From Alteraurantiacibacter aestuarii (GTDB taxonomy: Bacteria > Pseudomonadota > Alphaproteobacteria > Sphingomonadales > Sphingomonadaceae), in the NCBI RefSeq assembly GCF_009827405.1, contig NZ_WTYY01000001.1, forward strand, positions 1 to 64,000: 64,000 nucleotides of DNA. The letters are read 5' to 3'. Position numbers and translations under genes: made by a program. The notes under the pieces are model-generated. The model had not been told where the DNA came from and ran no database searches. It saw nothing but the letters and a program-made list of their open reading frames with translations. Shown here in pieces: positions 39,370 to 48,813 of this stretch (positions within the stretch are counted from its first letter, which is position 1; each line of letters opens with the position of its first letter).

Positions 39370-41976
39370 TCAGCGCTCCGGCGTTCCCGCTTCCTGCTTG
39401 AGGCGGTAGAGAATCTCCAGCGCTTCACGTGGGCTCAGCGCATCGACATCGATGGCCTGCAACTCCTCGCGCAAGGCATCGCATTCCTCTTCCTCGGCCT
39501 CTGCCGCAGCGGCGAACAGCGGCAATTCGCCGAGGCCCGCCGCCAGTCCGCCCGTTTGCGCGCGGCCTTTCTCCAGCCTGTCGAGCACGGATTTCGCGCG
39601 GGCGACCACGTCCTTTGGCACGCCCGCCAGCCGCGCCACCGCAAGACCATAGGACCGGTCTGCCGCGCCCTCCGCCAGTTCGTGCAGCAGCACCAGATCG
39701 CCCTTCCATTCCTTGGCGCGCACGTGGTGGAGCGAGAGGGCGGGGCATGTCTCCGCCAGCCGCGCCAGCTCGTGATAATGGGTGGCAAACAGGCAGCGGC
39801 ACCTGTTGCGCTCATGGATCGCCTCGGCCACCGCCCATGCCAGCGCCAGCCCATCATAGGTTGATGTGCCGCGGCCCACTTCGTCCAGAATGACGTAACT
39901 GCGTTCGCTTGCCTGACTCAGGATCGCGGCGGTTTCGACCATTTCGACCATGAAGGTGGAGCGTCCGCGCGCCAGATTGTCTGATGCGCCCACACGGCTG
40001 AACAGGCGGTCCACCAGCCCGATCCGCGCCGCCTCGGCAGGAACATAGCCGCCCGCCTGCGCCAGCAGCACGATCAGCGCGTTCTGCCGCAGGAAGGTGG
40101 ATTTGCCGCCCATGTTGGGGCCGCCCACCAGCCACAGCCGGTCCGCCTGAGACAAGGCGCAGTCATTGGCGACAAAGCGCTCGCCCTGCTTCGCCAATGC
40201 GGCTTCCACCACCGGGTGCCTGCCGCCGGTGATGGCAAGGCCGGTGTCATCGCTGATGTGCGGGCGGCACCAGTCGCCCTCGGCCGCGCGCTCGGCCTGA
40301 CTGGCGGATACGTCGAGCCGTGCCAGAGCGGCGGCGGTGGCAGCGATCCGCTCGCAGCCCCTGGCCACCTCGGCCACAAGCTCCTCGAAATGGGCTTCTT
40401 CTGCCGCAATCGCGCGACCGCCCGCCTCGGAAATGCGGTTGGCTTCCTCATGCAGGGTGAGCGAATTGAAGCGCACCGCATTGGCCATCGTCTGGCGGTG
40501 GATGAAGCCGCTGTCGGGCGCCATCAGCGCATCGCCATGCCTGGCGGGCACTTCGATGAAATAGCCGAGCACGCCATTGTGGCGGATCTTGAGCGAGGCG
40601 ATGTCGGTCTCGCGGCGATAGCGGCTTTCCAGCGCCGCAATCGCGCGCCTGCCATTGCCCGATATCTCGCGCAGTTCGTCCAGCCCTTCGTCATAGGCCG
40701 CCGCGATAAACCCGCCCTGGCTGCGCTCCGTGGGCGGGGAGGGGACCAGCGCGCGCGCCAGCAGATCGGTCAGTGCGCCGTGGCCGGTGAGGTCCGGCAG
40801 CAGGGCATCCAGCAGCTCTGGCCGGTCCTTGCGCGCCGACAGCAGGCCATGCAGCCGCCGCGCCTCGATCAGTCCGTCGCGAACCTGGCCAAGATCGCGC
40901 GGGCTGCCGCGACCCGCCATGATCCGGCCCAGCGCGCGGCCAAGATCGGGAATTGCGCGCATCAGCTCACGCATATCGGCGCGCAGCAGCGGGTCATGGT
41001 GAATCTCATGCACCAGCGCCAGCCGCCGCTCGATTGCGGCGCGGCTGGTCAGCGGGGCGGACAGGTCCTCTGCCAGCATGCGCGCACCTGCGCCGGTGAC
41101 GCAGCGATCGACCTCGGCCAGCAGCGATCCGGCGCGGCCGCCATTTTGCGCCGCCACGATTTCCAGGCTGGCGCGGGTCGCCTCATCCATCGCCAGCCGC
41201 TCACTGCCCGACCGCGCGACCGGCGGCAGCAGCAGCGGCAGTTTTCCGCGACCGGCATGATCGAGATAGGCGATCAGCCCGCCTGCTGCTGCCAGCATGG
41301 CGCGGCTGAACTGGCCAAACCCGTCGAGCGTGGAGACCGAATGGATGCGCCTGAGCTGAGCCTCGCCATCGTCGCTGGCAAAGTCCTGCCGGGGCCGGGT
41401 GATGGCATCTGGCGGGCAGTCGCTCCAGTCATCGGGCACCACCAGCTCGCTCGCCCCGATGCGCGCCAGCGATGCGCCCAGCTGGCCCGGATCGCATTCC
41501 TCCAGCTCCATCCGACCGGTGGAGATATCGCAGCTGGCAATGGCGCAGGTCCCGCGCAGCTCTGCCACGGCGGCCAGGATATTGGCGCGGCGCGGCTCCA
41601 GCAGAGCTTCCTCGGTCAGCGTTCCGGCGGTGACAAAGCGCACGATGTCGCGCCTGACCAGCGCTTTGGACCCGCCGCGCTTCTTCGCTTCCTCTGGCGT
41701 TTCCACCTGCTCGGCAATCGCCACGCGGCATCCGGCGCGAATCAGCCGGGCGAGATAGTTTTCCGCCGCATGCACCGGCACGCCGCACATGGGCACGGGC
41801 TGGCCGTCATGTTCCCCGCGGCTGGTCAGCGCGATGTCGAGCACGCTGGCGGCGGTCTTGGCATCATCGAAGAACAGCTCGAAGAAATCACCCATGCGGT
41901 AGAACAGCAGGCAGTCCCCGGCCTCTGCCTTGAGCTGGTGATATTGCTGCATCATCGGTGTTGCGGAGCCTGCCAT
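39370..41976 (-). CDS. mutS: DNA mismatch repair protein MutS
   Basis: 868 residues. The mismatch-binding wedge FYRMGDFFELF is near the N-terminus (Phe stacking on the mispaired base). The ATPase has Walker A GGPNMGGKST with Lys625, then DEVGRGTSTYDGLALAWA and LFATHYHELARL. Full length and intact. It is divergent from the malic enzyme gene. Confidence 0.96.
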   Translation of the reverse strand: MAGSATPMMQQYHQLKAEAGDCLLFYRMGDFFELFFDDAKTAASVLDIALTSRGEHDGQPVPMCGVPVHAAENYLARLIRAGCRVAIAEQVETPEEAKKRGGSKALVRRDIVRFVTAGTLTEEALLEPRRANILAAVAELRGTCAIASCDISTGRMELEECDPGQLGASLARIGASELVVPDDWSDCPPDAITRPRQDFASDDGEAQLRRIHSVSTLDGFGQFSRAMLAAAGGLIAYLDHAGRGKLPLLLPPVARSGSERLAMDEATRASLEIVAAQNGGRAGSLLAEVDRCVTGAGARMLAEDLSAPLTSRAAIERRLALVHEIHHDPLLRADMRELMRAIPDLGRALGRIMAGRGSPRDLGQVRDGLIEARRLHGLLSARKDRPELLDALLPDLTGHGALTDLLARALVPSPPTERSQGGFIAAAYDEGLDELREISGNGRRAIAALESRYRRETDIASLKIRHNGVLGYFIEVPARHGDALMAPDSGFIHRQTMANAVRFNSLTLHEEANRISEAGGRAIAAEEAHFEELVAEVARGCERIAATAAALARLDVSASQAERAAEGDWCRPHISDDTGLAITGGRHPVVEAALAKQGERFVANDCALSQADRLWLVGGPNMGGKSTFLRQNALIVLLAQAGGYVPAEAARIGLVDRLFSRVGASDNLARGRSTFMVEMVETAAILSQASERSYVILDEVGRGTSTYDGLALAWAVAEAIHERNRCRCLFATHYHELARLAETCPALSLHHVRAKEWKGDLVLLHELAEGAADRSYGLAVARLAGVPKDVVARAKSVLDRLEKGRAQTGGLAAGLGELPLFAAAAEAEEEECDALREELQAIDVDALSPREALEILYRLKQEAGTPER

Positions 41977-42256
41977 GCCGGCGGATTTAGCCCGGCCAGC
42001 CGCTCAGGTCATGGTTCTGGCGTTTCCGACTGTTGAAAACCACCCAATCGGGACGGGTTTCAGCGGTCTTGCAGAGGATTCTCGCTGTTACCGCTGGTGC
42101 GCAGACCGGTAAAAGCCGGTCAGGCAGATGAACTTTGGGGCCACAGCCGCGCCTGATGTGTTACAGCGGCCCGATTGAAGATGCAGGCACATGCAGGCCG
42201 GAATTGGCGCTATGCCACAGCCCTATATATCGATAGGGCACAGACCTGACATTGCG

Positions 42257-44530
42257 ATGGGGGATCACCTTTTGGCTGACAAGACGAACGACTTCACCGC
42301 GCGCGAAGCGCTGTTCTATCACGAGACGATTCGACCGGGTAAGATCGAGATCATCGCCAGCAAGCCGATGGCTACGCAGCGCGATCTCTCCCTGGCCTAT
42401 TCGCCCGGCGTCGCAGTGCCGGTGCAGGCGATTGCCGACGATCCGGCGAATGCCGCGCGCTATACGGCCAAGTCCAACCTGGTGGCGGTGATTTCCAACG
42501 GCACCGCCATCCTGGGGATGGGCAATCTGGGCGCGCTGGCGTCCAAGCCGGTGATGGAAGGCAAGGCGGTTCTGTTCAAGCGCTTCGCCGATGTCGACGC
42601 GATCGATATCGAGCTGGATACCGAGGACCCGCAGGCCTTTATCGATGCGGTTGCCCTGATGGAGCCGACCTTTGGCGGCATCAACCTGGAAGATATCAAG
42701 GCACCCGAATGCTTCATCATTGAACAGGCGCTGCGCGACAAGCTGAAGATTCCGGTCATGCATGATGACCAGCATGGCACCGCGATCATCTCTGCCGCCG
42801 GCCTGCTCAATGCCTGCCACATCACCGGGCGCAAGCTGGAAGACGTCAAGGTCGTGGTCAACGGCGCAGGCGCCGCGGCCATCGCCTGTACCTCGCTGAT
42901 CAAGTCGATGGGCGTGCGGCACGAGAATGTGCTGATGTGCGACCGTTCGGGCGTGATCTATATTGGCCGCGACAATGTCGACCAGTGGAAGAGCGCGCAT
43001 GCGGTGGATACCGATCGCCGTACGCTGGAGGAAGCGCTGGTGGGCGCGGATATTTTCCTCGGCCTGTCCGCCAAGGATGCGCTGAAGCCTGAATGGGTGG
43101 TCAAGATGGCCGATCAGCCGATCATCTTCGCGATGGCCAATCCCGATCCGGAAATCACGCCCGATGCGGCCATGGCGGTGCGCCCCGATGCCATCGTCGC
43201 CACCGGTCGGTCCGATTATCCCAACCAGGTCAACAACGTGCTGGGCTTCCCCTTCATCTTCCGCGGCGCGCTGGATGTGCGGGCAACCGCCATCAACGAG
43301 GAAATGAAGATCGCCGCGGCGCAGGCCATTGCCGAGCTGGCACGGCTGCCGGTGCCCGAGGAAGTGGCGGCAGCCTATGGCAAGAACCACCAGTTCGGGC
43401 GCGACTACATCATCCCCGCGCCGTTCGATCCGCGGCTGATGGAAACCGTCTCTGCCGCCGTCGCCAAGGCGGCGATGGACAGCGGCGTGGCGCAGTTCCA
43501 GATTGAGGATTTCGACGCTTATCGCCATGCGCTGAAGAGCCGCATGAATCCCACCACTTCGGTGCTGACCACGGTCTATGCCGAGGCCAAGAACAATCCC
43601 AAGCGGGTGATCTTTGCCGAGGCGGAGGAAGAAGTGGTGCTGCGCGCTGCCATCCAGTTCCGCGATTTCGGATATGGCACGCCGGTGCTGGTGGGCCGCA
43701 CGCAAGCGGTGCGCGACATGCTGGTCGAGCTTAACGCGGATGATCCCGAGAGCTTCGAGATCCAGAACTCGATCGACAGCGAGCTTGTCCCGCAAATGGT
43801 CGATTACCTGTATGACAAGCTCAAGCGCAAGGGCCAGACGGAGCGCGATGTGCGCCGCATGGTCAATCAGAACCGCAACACTTTTGCCTGCCTGCTGCTG
43901 GCGCTGGGTCATGGCGATGCGATGATTTCGGGCCTGACCCGGACCTTCGCCCAGACCATGCGCGAGATCAGCCAGGTGATCGGGCCAAAGCCCGGCGCGG
44001 TGCCTTTCGGCATTCACATGATGATCGGCAAGAACGACACGATCTTCATGGCCGACACCACCATTAATGAGCGCCCCACTGCCGAGCAGCTGGCCCATAT
44101 CGCCCGGGAAACCGCGGCAGTGGCGCGTCGGCTGGGGCATGAACCGCGCGTGGCCTTCCTGTCCTATTCCACCTTCGGCAACCCTCCGGGCAAGTGGCTG
44201 GAGAATATCCGCGATGCCGTGGCCATTCTCGATGCCGAGGATCCGGGCTTCGAATATGAAGGCGAAATGGCGCCCGATGCCGCGCTCAACAGCAAGGTCA
44301 TGCGCCTCTATCCGTTCAGCCGCCTGTCCGGCCCGGCCAACGTGCTGGTCATGCCCGGCCTGCAATCGGCCAATCTTTCGGCCAAGCTGCTGCGCGAACT
44401 GGGCGGCAACACCACCATCGGCCCGATGCTGATCGGCATGGAAAAGCCGGTTCAGGTGGCTCCGATGACGGCAATTGCGCCAGATGTGCTGACACTGGCA
44501 GTGCTGGCCAGCGCCGGCGTGGTGGGCTGA
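42257..44530 (+). CDS. maeB: NADP-dependent malic enzyme with phosphotransacetylase-like C-terminus
   Basis: 757 residues. Residues about 1-430 are malic enzyme (malate to pyruvate + CO2): YSPGVAVPV, GMGNLGALASKPVMEGKAVL, HDDQHGTAI, VVNGAGAAAIAC and MANPDPEITPD. Residues about 440-757 are a phosphotransacetylase-like domain (VIFAEAEEEVVLRAAIQF), regulatory in MaeB and usually not active as an enzyme. ATG 42257 is used; a TTG 15 bases on with GGGGGA before it is an alternative. Confidence 0.94.
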   Translation: MGDHLLADKTNDFTAREALFYHETIRPGKIEIIASKPMATQRDLSLAYSPGVAVPVQAIADDPANAARYTAKSNLVAVISNGTAILGMGNLGALASKPVMEGKAVLFKRFADVDAIDIELDTEDPQAFIDAVALMEPTFGGINLEDIKAPECFIIEQALRDKLKIPVMHDDQHGTAIISAAGLLNACHITGRKLEDVKVVVNGAGAAAIACTSLIKSMGVRHENVLMCDRSGVIYIGRDNVDQWKSAHAVDTDRRTLEEALVGADIFLGLSAKDALKPEWVVKMADQPIIFAMANPDPEITPDAAMAVRPDAIVATGRSDYPNQVNNVLGFPFIFRGALDVRATAINEEMKIAAAQAIAELARLPVPEEVAAAYGKNHQFGRDYIIPAPFDPRLMETVSAAVAKAAMDSGVAQFQIEDFDAYRHALKSRMNPTTSVLTTVYAEAKNNPKRVIFAEAEEEVVLRAAIQFRDFGYGTPVLVGRTQAVRDMLVELNADDPESFEIQNSIDSELVPQMVDYLYDKLKRKGQTERDVRRMVNQNRNTFACLLLALGHGDAMISGLTRTFAQTMREISQVIGPKPGAVPFGIHMMIGKNDTIFMADTTINERPTAEQLAHIARETAAVARRLGHEPRVAFLSYSTFGNPPGKWLENIRDAVAILDAEDPGFEYEGEMAPDAALNSKVMRLYPFSRLSGPANVLVMPGLQSANLSAKLLRELGGNTTIGPMLIGMEKPVQVAPMTAIAPDVLTLAVLASAGVVG

Positions 44531-44545
44531 TCAGCCTGTTGGCCT

Positions 44546-44593
44546 GAGACGGGCCGGGCATGAAACGGGCCGGGTGAGAAACGGGCGGGGTGT
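44546..44593. repeat. Three tandem copies of a 16-bp repeat
   Basis: Units GAGACGGGCCGGGCAT, GAAACGGGCCGGGTGA and GAAACGGGCGGGGTGT lie directly behind the malic enzyme stop codon. The last unit also pairs with CCCCGCCC at about 44607, making a possible terminator stem without a T-tract. Confidence 0.7.
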
Positions 44594-44626
44594 GGACGCG
44601 CTCCGCCCCGCCCCTTCAGGCCGCAC

Positions 44627-44659
44627 CGTTACCGCGCCGTTACCGCAGCGTTACTGCAG
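44627..44659. repeat. Three tandem copies of an 11-bp repeat
   Basis: CGTTACCGCGC, CGTTACCGCAG, CGTTACTGCAG. The array runs into the last codons of the TauE/SafE gene on the other strand. Confidence 0.65.
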
Positions 44660-45412
44660 CGCGTTCCAGATCCCGAAGGAGCTGGTCAGCGTCAGCACGA
44701 TGCCCACGAAGATCAGCATCATTCGGGTGGAGAAGCGCTTGGCGGCAAAGGCGCCGATGGGCGCGGCAGCCACACCACCGATCAGGAAGCCCAATGTGGC
44801 TCCGGCCAGATCGGCAAACCCCACCTGCACGATGAAAGCTGCGGAAATCGTCAGCGTGAGGAAGAATTCCACCGCATTGACCGTGCCCACCACCTTTCGC
44901 GGCTCGGCCCCTTGCACCAGCAGGTTGGACGTCACCACCGGCCCCCAGCCGCCACCGCCAGCCGCGTCAAGGAAGCCGCCCAGCAGACCCAGCGCCGCCA
45001 CCCTTTTGGGCGTGCGCGCGACGGGCGGATAGGTCAGGCCGCGATAGAGCAGGTACACGCCAATGCCGGTCAGATAGACCAGCACCACCGGCTTGATCAC
45101 GCTGGCATCGATGCTGGTCAGCACATATGCGCCCAGCACGCCGCCCACTATGCCCGGCAGCAGCAGGCGGAAGAACAGCTTTCTGTCGATATTGCCGTGG
45201 AGCAGATGGCTGATGCCCGATGTGGCGGTGGTGAAGCATTCCACCACATGCACGCGCTGCGAGGCGAGGGCAGGCGGCACGCCCATCAACCCCACCATCA
45301 GGGCATTGGAAATCACCCCGAATGCCATGCCCAGCGCGCCATCCACAAGCTGGGCAGCGAATCCGACGGCAATGTAGGGAAGCAGGGCAGTTAAATCGAA
45401 GTCGCCAAGCAT
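44651..45412 (-). CDS. TauE/SafE-family sulfite/organosulfonate exporter
   Basis: 253 residues with about eight membrane helices. AQLVDGALGMAFGVISNALM and the second-half repeat GFLDAAGGGGWGPVVTSNLL are diagnostic of the family. Substrate unknown (sulfite, sulfoacetate and similar anions are known for relatives). The ATG MLGDFDLT is used; a TTG three codons earlier is possible. Confidence 0.88.
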   Translation of the reverse strand: MLGDFDLTALLPYIAVGFAAQLVDGALGMAFGVISNALMVGLMGVPPALASQRVHVVECFTTATSGISHLLHGNIDRKLFFRLLLPGIVGGVLGAYVLTSIDASVIKPVVLVYLTGIGVYLLYRGLTYPPVARTPKRVAALGLLGGFLDAAGGGGWGPVVTSNLLVQGAEPRKVVGTVNAVEFFLTLTISAAFIVQVGFADLAGATLGFLIGGVAAAPIGAFAAKRFSTRMMLIFVGIVLTLTSSFGIWNALQ

Positions 45413-45521
45413 CGGCGGCAATCCCAGTCGTTGATATCATCGCCAGTGCGCCGGAATCCGCCGCCGGGAAAGCAAGATTTTCTTTGCTGGATCGGGTGTT
45501 TCCGATGCGCGGCCTTGCGCC

Positions 45522-46223
45522 TCACTTCCGGCGAAAGCGGAAGTACCAGACCTCGTGGCCAAAGACGTTGCGGGCCTTGGCTTCATAGCGCGTTTCGGGC
45601 CAGCCGGAGGGGCGGTTCTGCCAGTCTGCCGGGCCGGTCACCAGCCATTCGAACTCGTCCGTGAAGCGCCGCATCACCATCAGCGCATGGCGCAGATAGA
45701 CCGCGTGATCGGTGCCAAAGCGGAATTCACCTCCGGGTTTCAGCTTGTCGGCGATCATCCGCACCGGACCATCGTTCATCATCCGGCGCTTGGCATGCTT
45801 GGCCTTGGGCCAGGGATCGGGATGCAGCAGGTAACACATCGTCAGCGCGCCATCGGGAATGCGTTCCAGCACCTGCAGCGCATCGCCATGATGGATGCGC
45901 ACATTGCCCAGCGCCTGATCCTTTATCTGCACCAGCGCGCTGGCCACGCCGTTCACGAACGGCTCCGCGCCGATGAAACCGTGATCGGGCAGCAGGTCGG
46001 CGCGGAAAGTGGTGTGCTCGCCGCCGCCAAAGCCGATTTCGAAATGCAGCGGGCGGTCAAAGCCAAACAGGCGCTGGGCCGTGACCGGGCCTTCCAGCGG
46101 CACCGCAATGCTGGGCAGGAAATTATCGACCAGGTCCTGCTGGTACGCGCGCAGGGGCTTGCCGATGGAACGGCCGTACAGGCGCTTGATCGTGGTCGGA
46201 TCGCCGGGCTTGTGTGCACTCAT
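45522..46223 (-). CDS. trmB: tRNA (guanine-N7-)-methyltransferase
   Basis: 233 residues. SAM-dependent m7G46 methylation of tRNA. LHFEIGFGGGEH is the SAM motif; FIGAEPFVNGV, HGDALQVL, LLHPDPWPKAKHAKRR (catalytic region) and FGTDHAVYL follow. In many alphaproteobacteria trmB stands beside lnt-metK; here it lies about 12 kb away, next to ctrA. Confidence 0.93.
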   Translation of the reverse strand: MSAHKPGDPTTIKRLYGRSIGKPLRAYQQDLVDNFLPSIAVPLEGPVTAQRLFGFDRPLHFEIGFGGGEHTTFRADLLPDHGFIGAEPFVNGVASALVQIKDQALGNVRIHHGDALQVLERIPDGALTMCYLLHPDPWPKAKHAKRRMMNDGPVRMIADKLKPGGEFRFGTDHAVYLRHALMVMRRFTDEFEWLVTGPADWQNRPSGWPETRYEAKARNVFGHEVWYFRFRRK

Positions 46224-46380
46224 GCGCGCCGCATACAGTTTTTTCGCCCCGCCTCAAGCGCTGGCCGGGCAGCGCCGGGCTGATCGGGCGCGGATGGCCG
46301 ATACAACAACGCCCCGGAGCCGTGAGGCGCCGGAGCGTGTTGTCCCCCCGTCAGGAGACGGATGATGTGTCGGTATTCTT

Positions 46381-47082
46381 TCAGGCCGCTTCGGTTTCTT
46401 CCACGGCATCCGGATCGCGCAGCACATAGCCGCGGCCCCATACGGTTTCGATGTAGTTCTCTCCGCCGCATGCGCTGGAAAGCTTCTTGCGCAGCTTGCA
46501 GATGAACACGTCGATGATCTTGAGTTCAGGCTCGTCCATGCCGCCATACAGGTGGTTGAGGAACATTTCCTTGGTCAGAGTGGTGCCCTTGCGCAGCGAG
46601 AGCAGCTCCAGCATCGCATATTCCTTGCCGGTCAGGTGGACGCGGGCGCCATCGACTTCAACGGTCTTGGCATCAAGGTTCACCGCCAGCTTGCCGGTGC
46701 GGATCACGGACTGGCTGTGGCCCTTCGAACGGCGCACAACCGCATGGATGCGGGCAACCAGCTCGTCACGGTGGAACGGCTTGGTCACGTAATCGTCGGC
46801 ACCAAAGCCGAAGCTGCGGATTTTGCTGTCCATTTCGGAAATGCCCGAAAGGATCAGGACCGGCGTCTGCACCTTGGCCACGCGCAGCTTCTTGAGCACG
46901 TCATAACCATGCATGTCGGGCAGGTTGAGGTCGAGCAGGATGATGTCGTAATCATACAGCTTGCCCAGATCGAGGCCTTCCTCGCCCAGATCCGTGGAGT
47001 AGACATTAAAGCCTTCGGTAGTGAGCATCAGCTCGATAGCCTTGGCGGTTGTCGGCTCGTCTTCGATCAGCAGAACGCGCAT
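46381..47082 (-). CDS. ctrA: Cell-cycle response regulator CtrA
   Basis: 233 residues. Receiver domain with phospho-acceptor Asp51 ([16 protein letters not shown]) and Lys of VTKPF, then an OmpR-type winged helix ([47 protein letters not shown]) that is close to identical to known CtrA. It controls cell division, motility and, in Rhodobacter, GTA genes. The upstream region has CtrA-like boxes. Confidence 0.96.
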   Translation of the reverse strand: MRVLLIEDEPTTAKAIELMLTTEGFNVYSTDLGEEGLDLGKLYDYDIILLDLNLPDMHGYDVLKKLRVAKVQTPVLILSGISEMDSKIRSFGFGADDYVTKPFHRDELVARIHAVVRRSKGHSQSVIRTGKLAVNLDAKTVEVDGARVHLTGKEYAMLELLSLRKGTTLTKEMFLNHLYGGMDEPELKIIDVFICKLRKKLSSACGGENYIETVWGRGYVLRDPDAVEETEAA

Positions 47083-47187
47083 TTGGGTGTCCCCTTGAAG
47101 TCCCTCGCGGCAATCCCCCGTCCCGATTTAATCCTTCGGTAGGAGAGGTTGCCCTGAATTAACCACGCAACTTCTCACCAAAAAAGG

Positions 47188-47202
47188 TTAATTCTTGGTA
47201 AA
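47188..47202. promoter_or_regulatory. Candidate CtrA box upstream of ctrA
   Basis: TTAA-TTCTTGG-TAAA is a 7 of 8 match to TTAA-N7-TTAA, about 105 bases before the ctrA start. Half-site-like TTAACC (47159) and TTAACG (47207) flank it. Fits autoregulation, as is known for ctrA in Caulobacter. Confidence 0.45.
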
Positions 47203-47317
47203 GCCGTTAACGATTTGCGGCTGAGTCTTTTGAGTCACACCCATTTTTTGGGGTGCGTCCCGCGCATCCGCGCGTGCCTTTTCCTCGCTATCGGCCAGCA
47301 GGCTGGCCTTCGCAGGT

Positions 47318-48790
47318 TCAGACCCCCGCCAGCTTCTTCTGCCTGCGCCGTTGCACGGAAGAGCCGATGCCGATGGCTTCGCGATACTTGGCCACGGTGC
47401 GGCGGGCCAGATCAAAGCCTTCGGCCTTGAGCAGATCCACCAGTGCATCGTCAGACAGGATCTTCCTGGCATCCTCTGCATCGGTGAGCGATTTGATGCG
47501 CGCCTTGATCGTTTCCGCGCTGGCCCCTTCGCCATCGGCGCTGCCCACGCCGCTGGTGAAGAAATATTTGAGTTCGAACGTGCCGCGGTCGCAGTTGAGA
47601 TATTTGTTGCTGGTCACACGGCTGACGGTCGATTCGTGCATCTCGATGGCATCGGCCACGGTCCGCAAGGTCAGCGGCCTGAGTTCGGACACGCCCTTGC
47701 GGAAGAAGCCGTCCTGCTGCTTCACCACTTCGGCGGCGACTTTCAGGATGGTTCGCTGGCGCTGGTCCAGCGCCTTCACCAGCCAGTTGGCATCGGCCAG
47801 CTTCTCGCTCAGCCAGCCTTTCGATCTCTTGTCGGTGCAGCCGCCGCGCAACTGCACGTAATAGTCGCGATTGATCACCAGCCGCGGCAGCGTCGCCTGA
47901 TTGAGGGCAATGTCCCAGCCGCCGTCCCTGGCCGCAGTGATCAGGATGTCGGGCACAACGGGCGCGCGCTCTCCGCCGCCAAACTTCAGGCCCGGCTTGG
48001 GATCATAGCCGCGCAATTCGCCCAGCATGTCGGCGAAATCCTCGTCATCGACGTCGCAGATGCGCTTCAGCTGGGCGAAGCTGCCCTTGGCCAGCAGGTC
48101 CAGATTGGCGATCAGCACCTGCATGCAGGGGTCATAGCGATCCGCCTCCTTTGCCTGCAGCGCCAGGCATTCCCCCAGGCTGCGCGCGCCCACGCCGGTG
48201 GGATCGAGCGTCTGCACCAGATCCAGCGCTGCCTCCGCCTCGGCCATGGCGATGCCCAGGTCCAGCGTGACCTCGCGCAGGTGCACCGGCAGATATCCCG
48301 CCTCGTCAAGCAGGCCGATGATATGGCGGGCGATGAAGGCGGTGCGCGCATCGGGCGATGCCGGACCGATCTGTGCTTCCAGATGATCGGCCAGGCTGGG
48401 CGCAGCTTCGCCGTGCTCGGTGATGTCCGGGCCTTCCTCGCCCCCGCCCGTCACATGGCTGGCCGACCAGTCTCCGGTGTCGCGATCGCGGTCGAGGCTT
48501 TCGGGATCGATATCGAGCGGCGAATCGGCCTCTCCCGCCCCGGCCCGCATCAGCTCATCGGACGTCGAGCCGTCTGACATAGAATCGCTGTCTGGCGTGT
48601 CGCCATTGCCCGATTCGTTTTCGCGTGAGACCTCGCCTGCATCGAGCAGCGGATTGTTTTCCAGCGCATCGCCGATGAAGGCTTCGATCTCCAGGTTGGA
48701 CAGCGCCAGCAGCTTGATCGCCTGCTGCAACTGTGGCGTCATCACCAGCGACTGGGATTGCCTGAGGTCTAGCCTTGGGCCCAGCGCCAT
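47318..48790 (-). CDS. rpoN: RNA polymerase sigma-54 factor
   Basis: 490 residues. Region I is Gln/Leu-rich (LRQSQSLVMTPQLQQAIKLL); an acidic region II runs to about residue 120; region III binds core and promoter (TLRTVADAIEMHESTVSRV). The RpoN box ARRTVAKYRE is at 462-471. Complete. It works with enhancer-binding ATPases encoded elsewhere. It lies 23 bases behind lptB, the usual partner. Confidence 0.95.
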   Translation of the reverse strand: MALGPRLDLRQSQSLVMTPQLQQAIKLLALSNLEIEAFIGDALENNPLLDAGEVSRENESGNGDTPDSDSMSDGSTSDELMRAGAGEADSPLDIDPESLDRDRDTGDWSASHVTGGGEEGPDITEHGEAAPSLADHLEAQIGPASPDARTAFIARHIIGLLDEAGYLPVHLREVTLDLGIAMAEAEAALDLVQTLDPTGVGARSLGECLALQAKEADRYDPCMQVLIANLDLLAKGSFAQLKRICDVDDEDFADMLGELRGYDPKPGLKFGGGERAPVVPDILITAARDGGWDIALNQATLPRLVINRDYYVQLRGGCTDKRSKGWLSEKLADANWLVKALDQRQRTILKVAAEVVKQQDGFFRKGVSELRPLTLRTVADAIEMHESTVSRVTSNKYLNCDRGTFELKYFFTSGVGSADGEGASAETIKARIKSLTDAEDARKILSDDALVDLLKAEGFDLARRTVAKYREAIGIGSSVQRRRQKKLAGV

Positions 48791-48813
48791 TGTTCAACCC
48801 CCCTCGGCAAACA

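Noticed and set aside
40216-42036. 606-codon plus-strand frame opposite mutS
   Set aside because: Shadow of the third-position GC bias of mutS, whose motifs are unmistakable.
42161-44365. 734-codon minus-strand frame opposite maeB
   Set aside because: Shadow frame, His/Arg-rich without domains; maeB is certain.
46303-46343. Hairpin downstream of ctrA
   Set aside because: ACAACGC...GTGTTGT arms pair only imperfectly and no T-tract follows on the minus strand; not strong enough to list.
47351-48577. 408-codon plus-strand frame opposite rpoN
   Set aside because: Antisense shadow of rpoN with typical His/Gln/Arg-rich composition.
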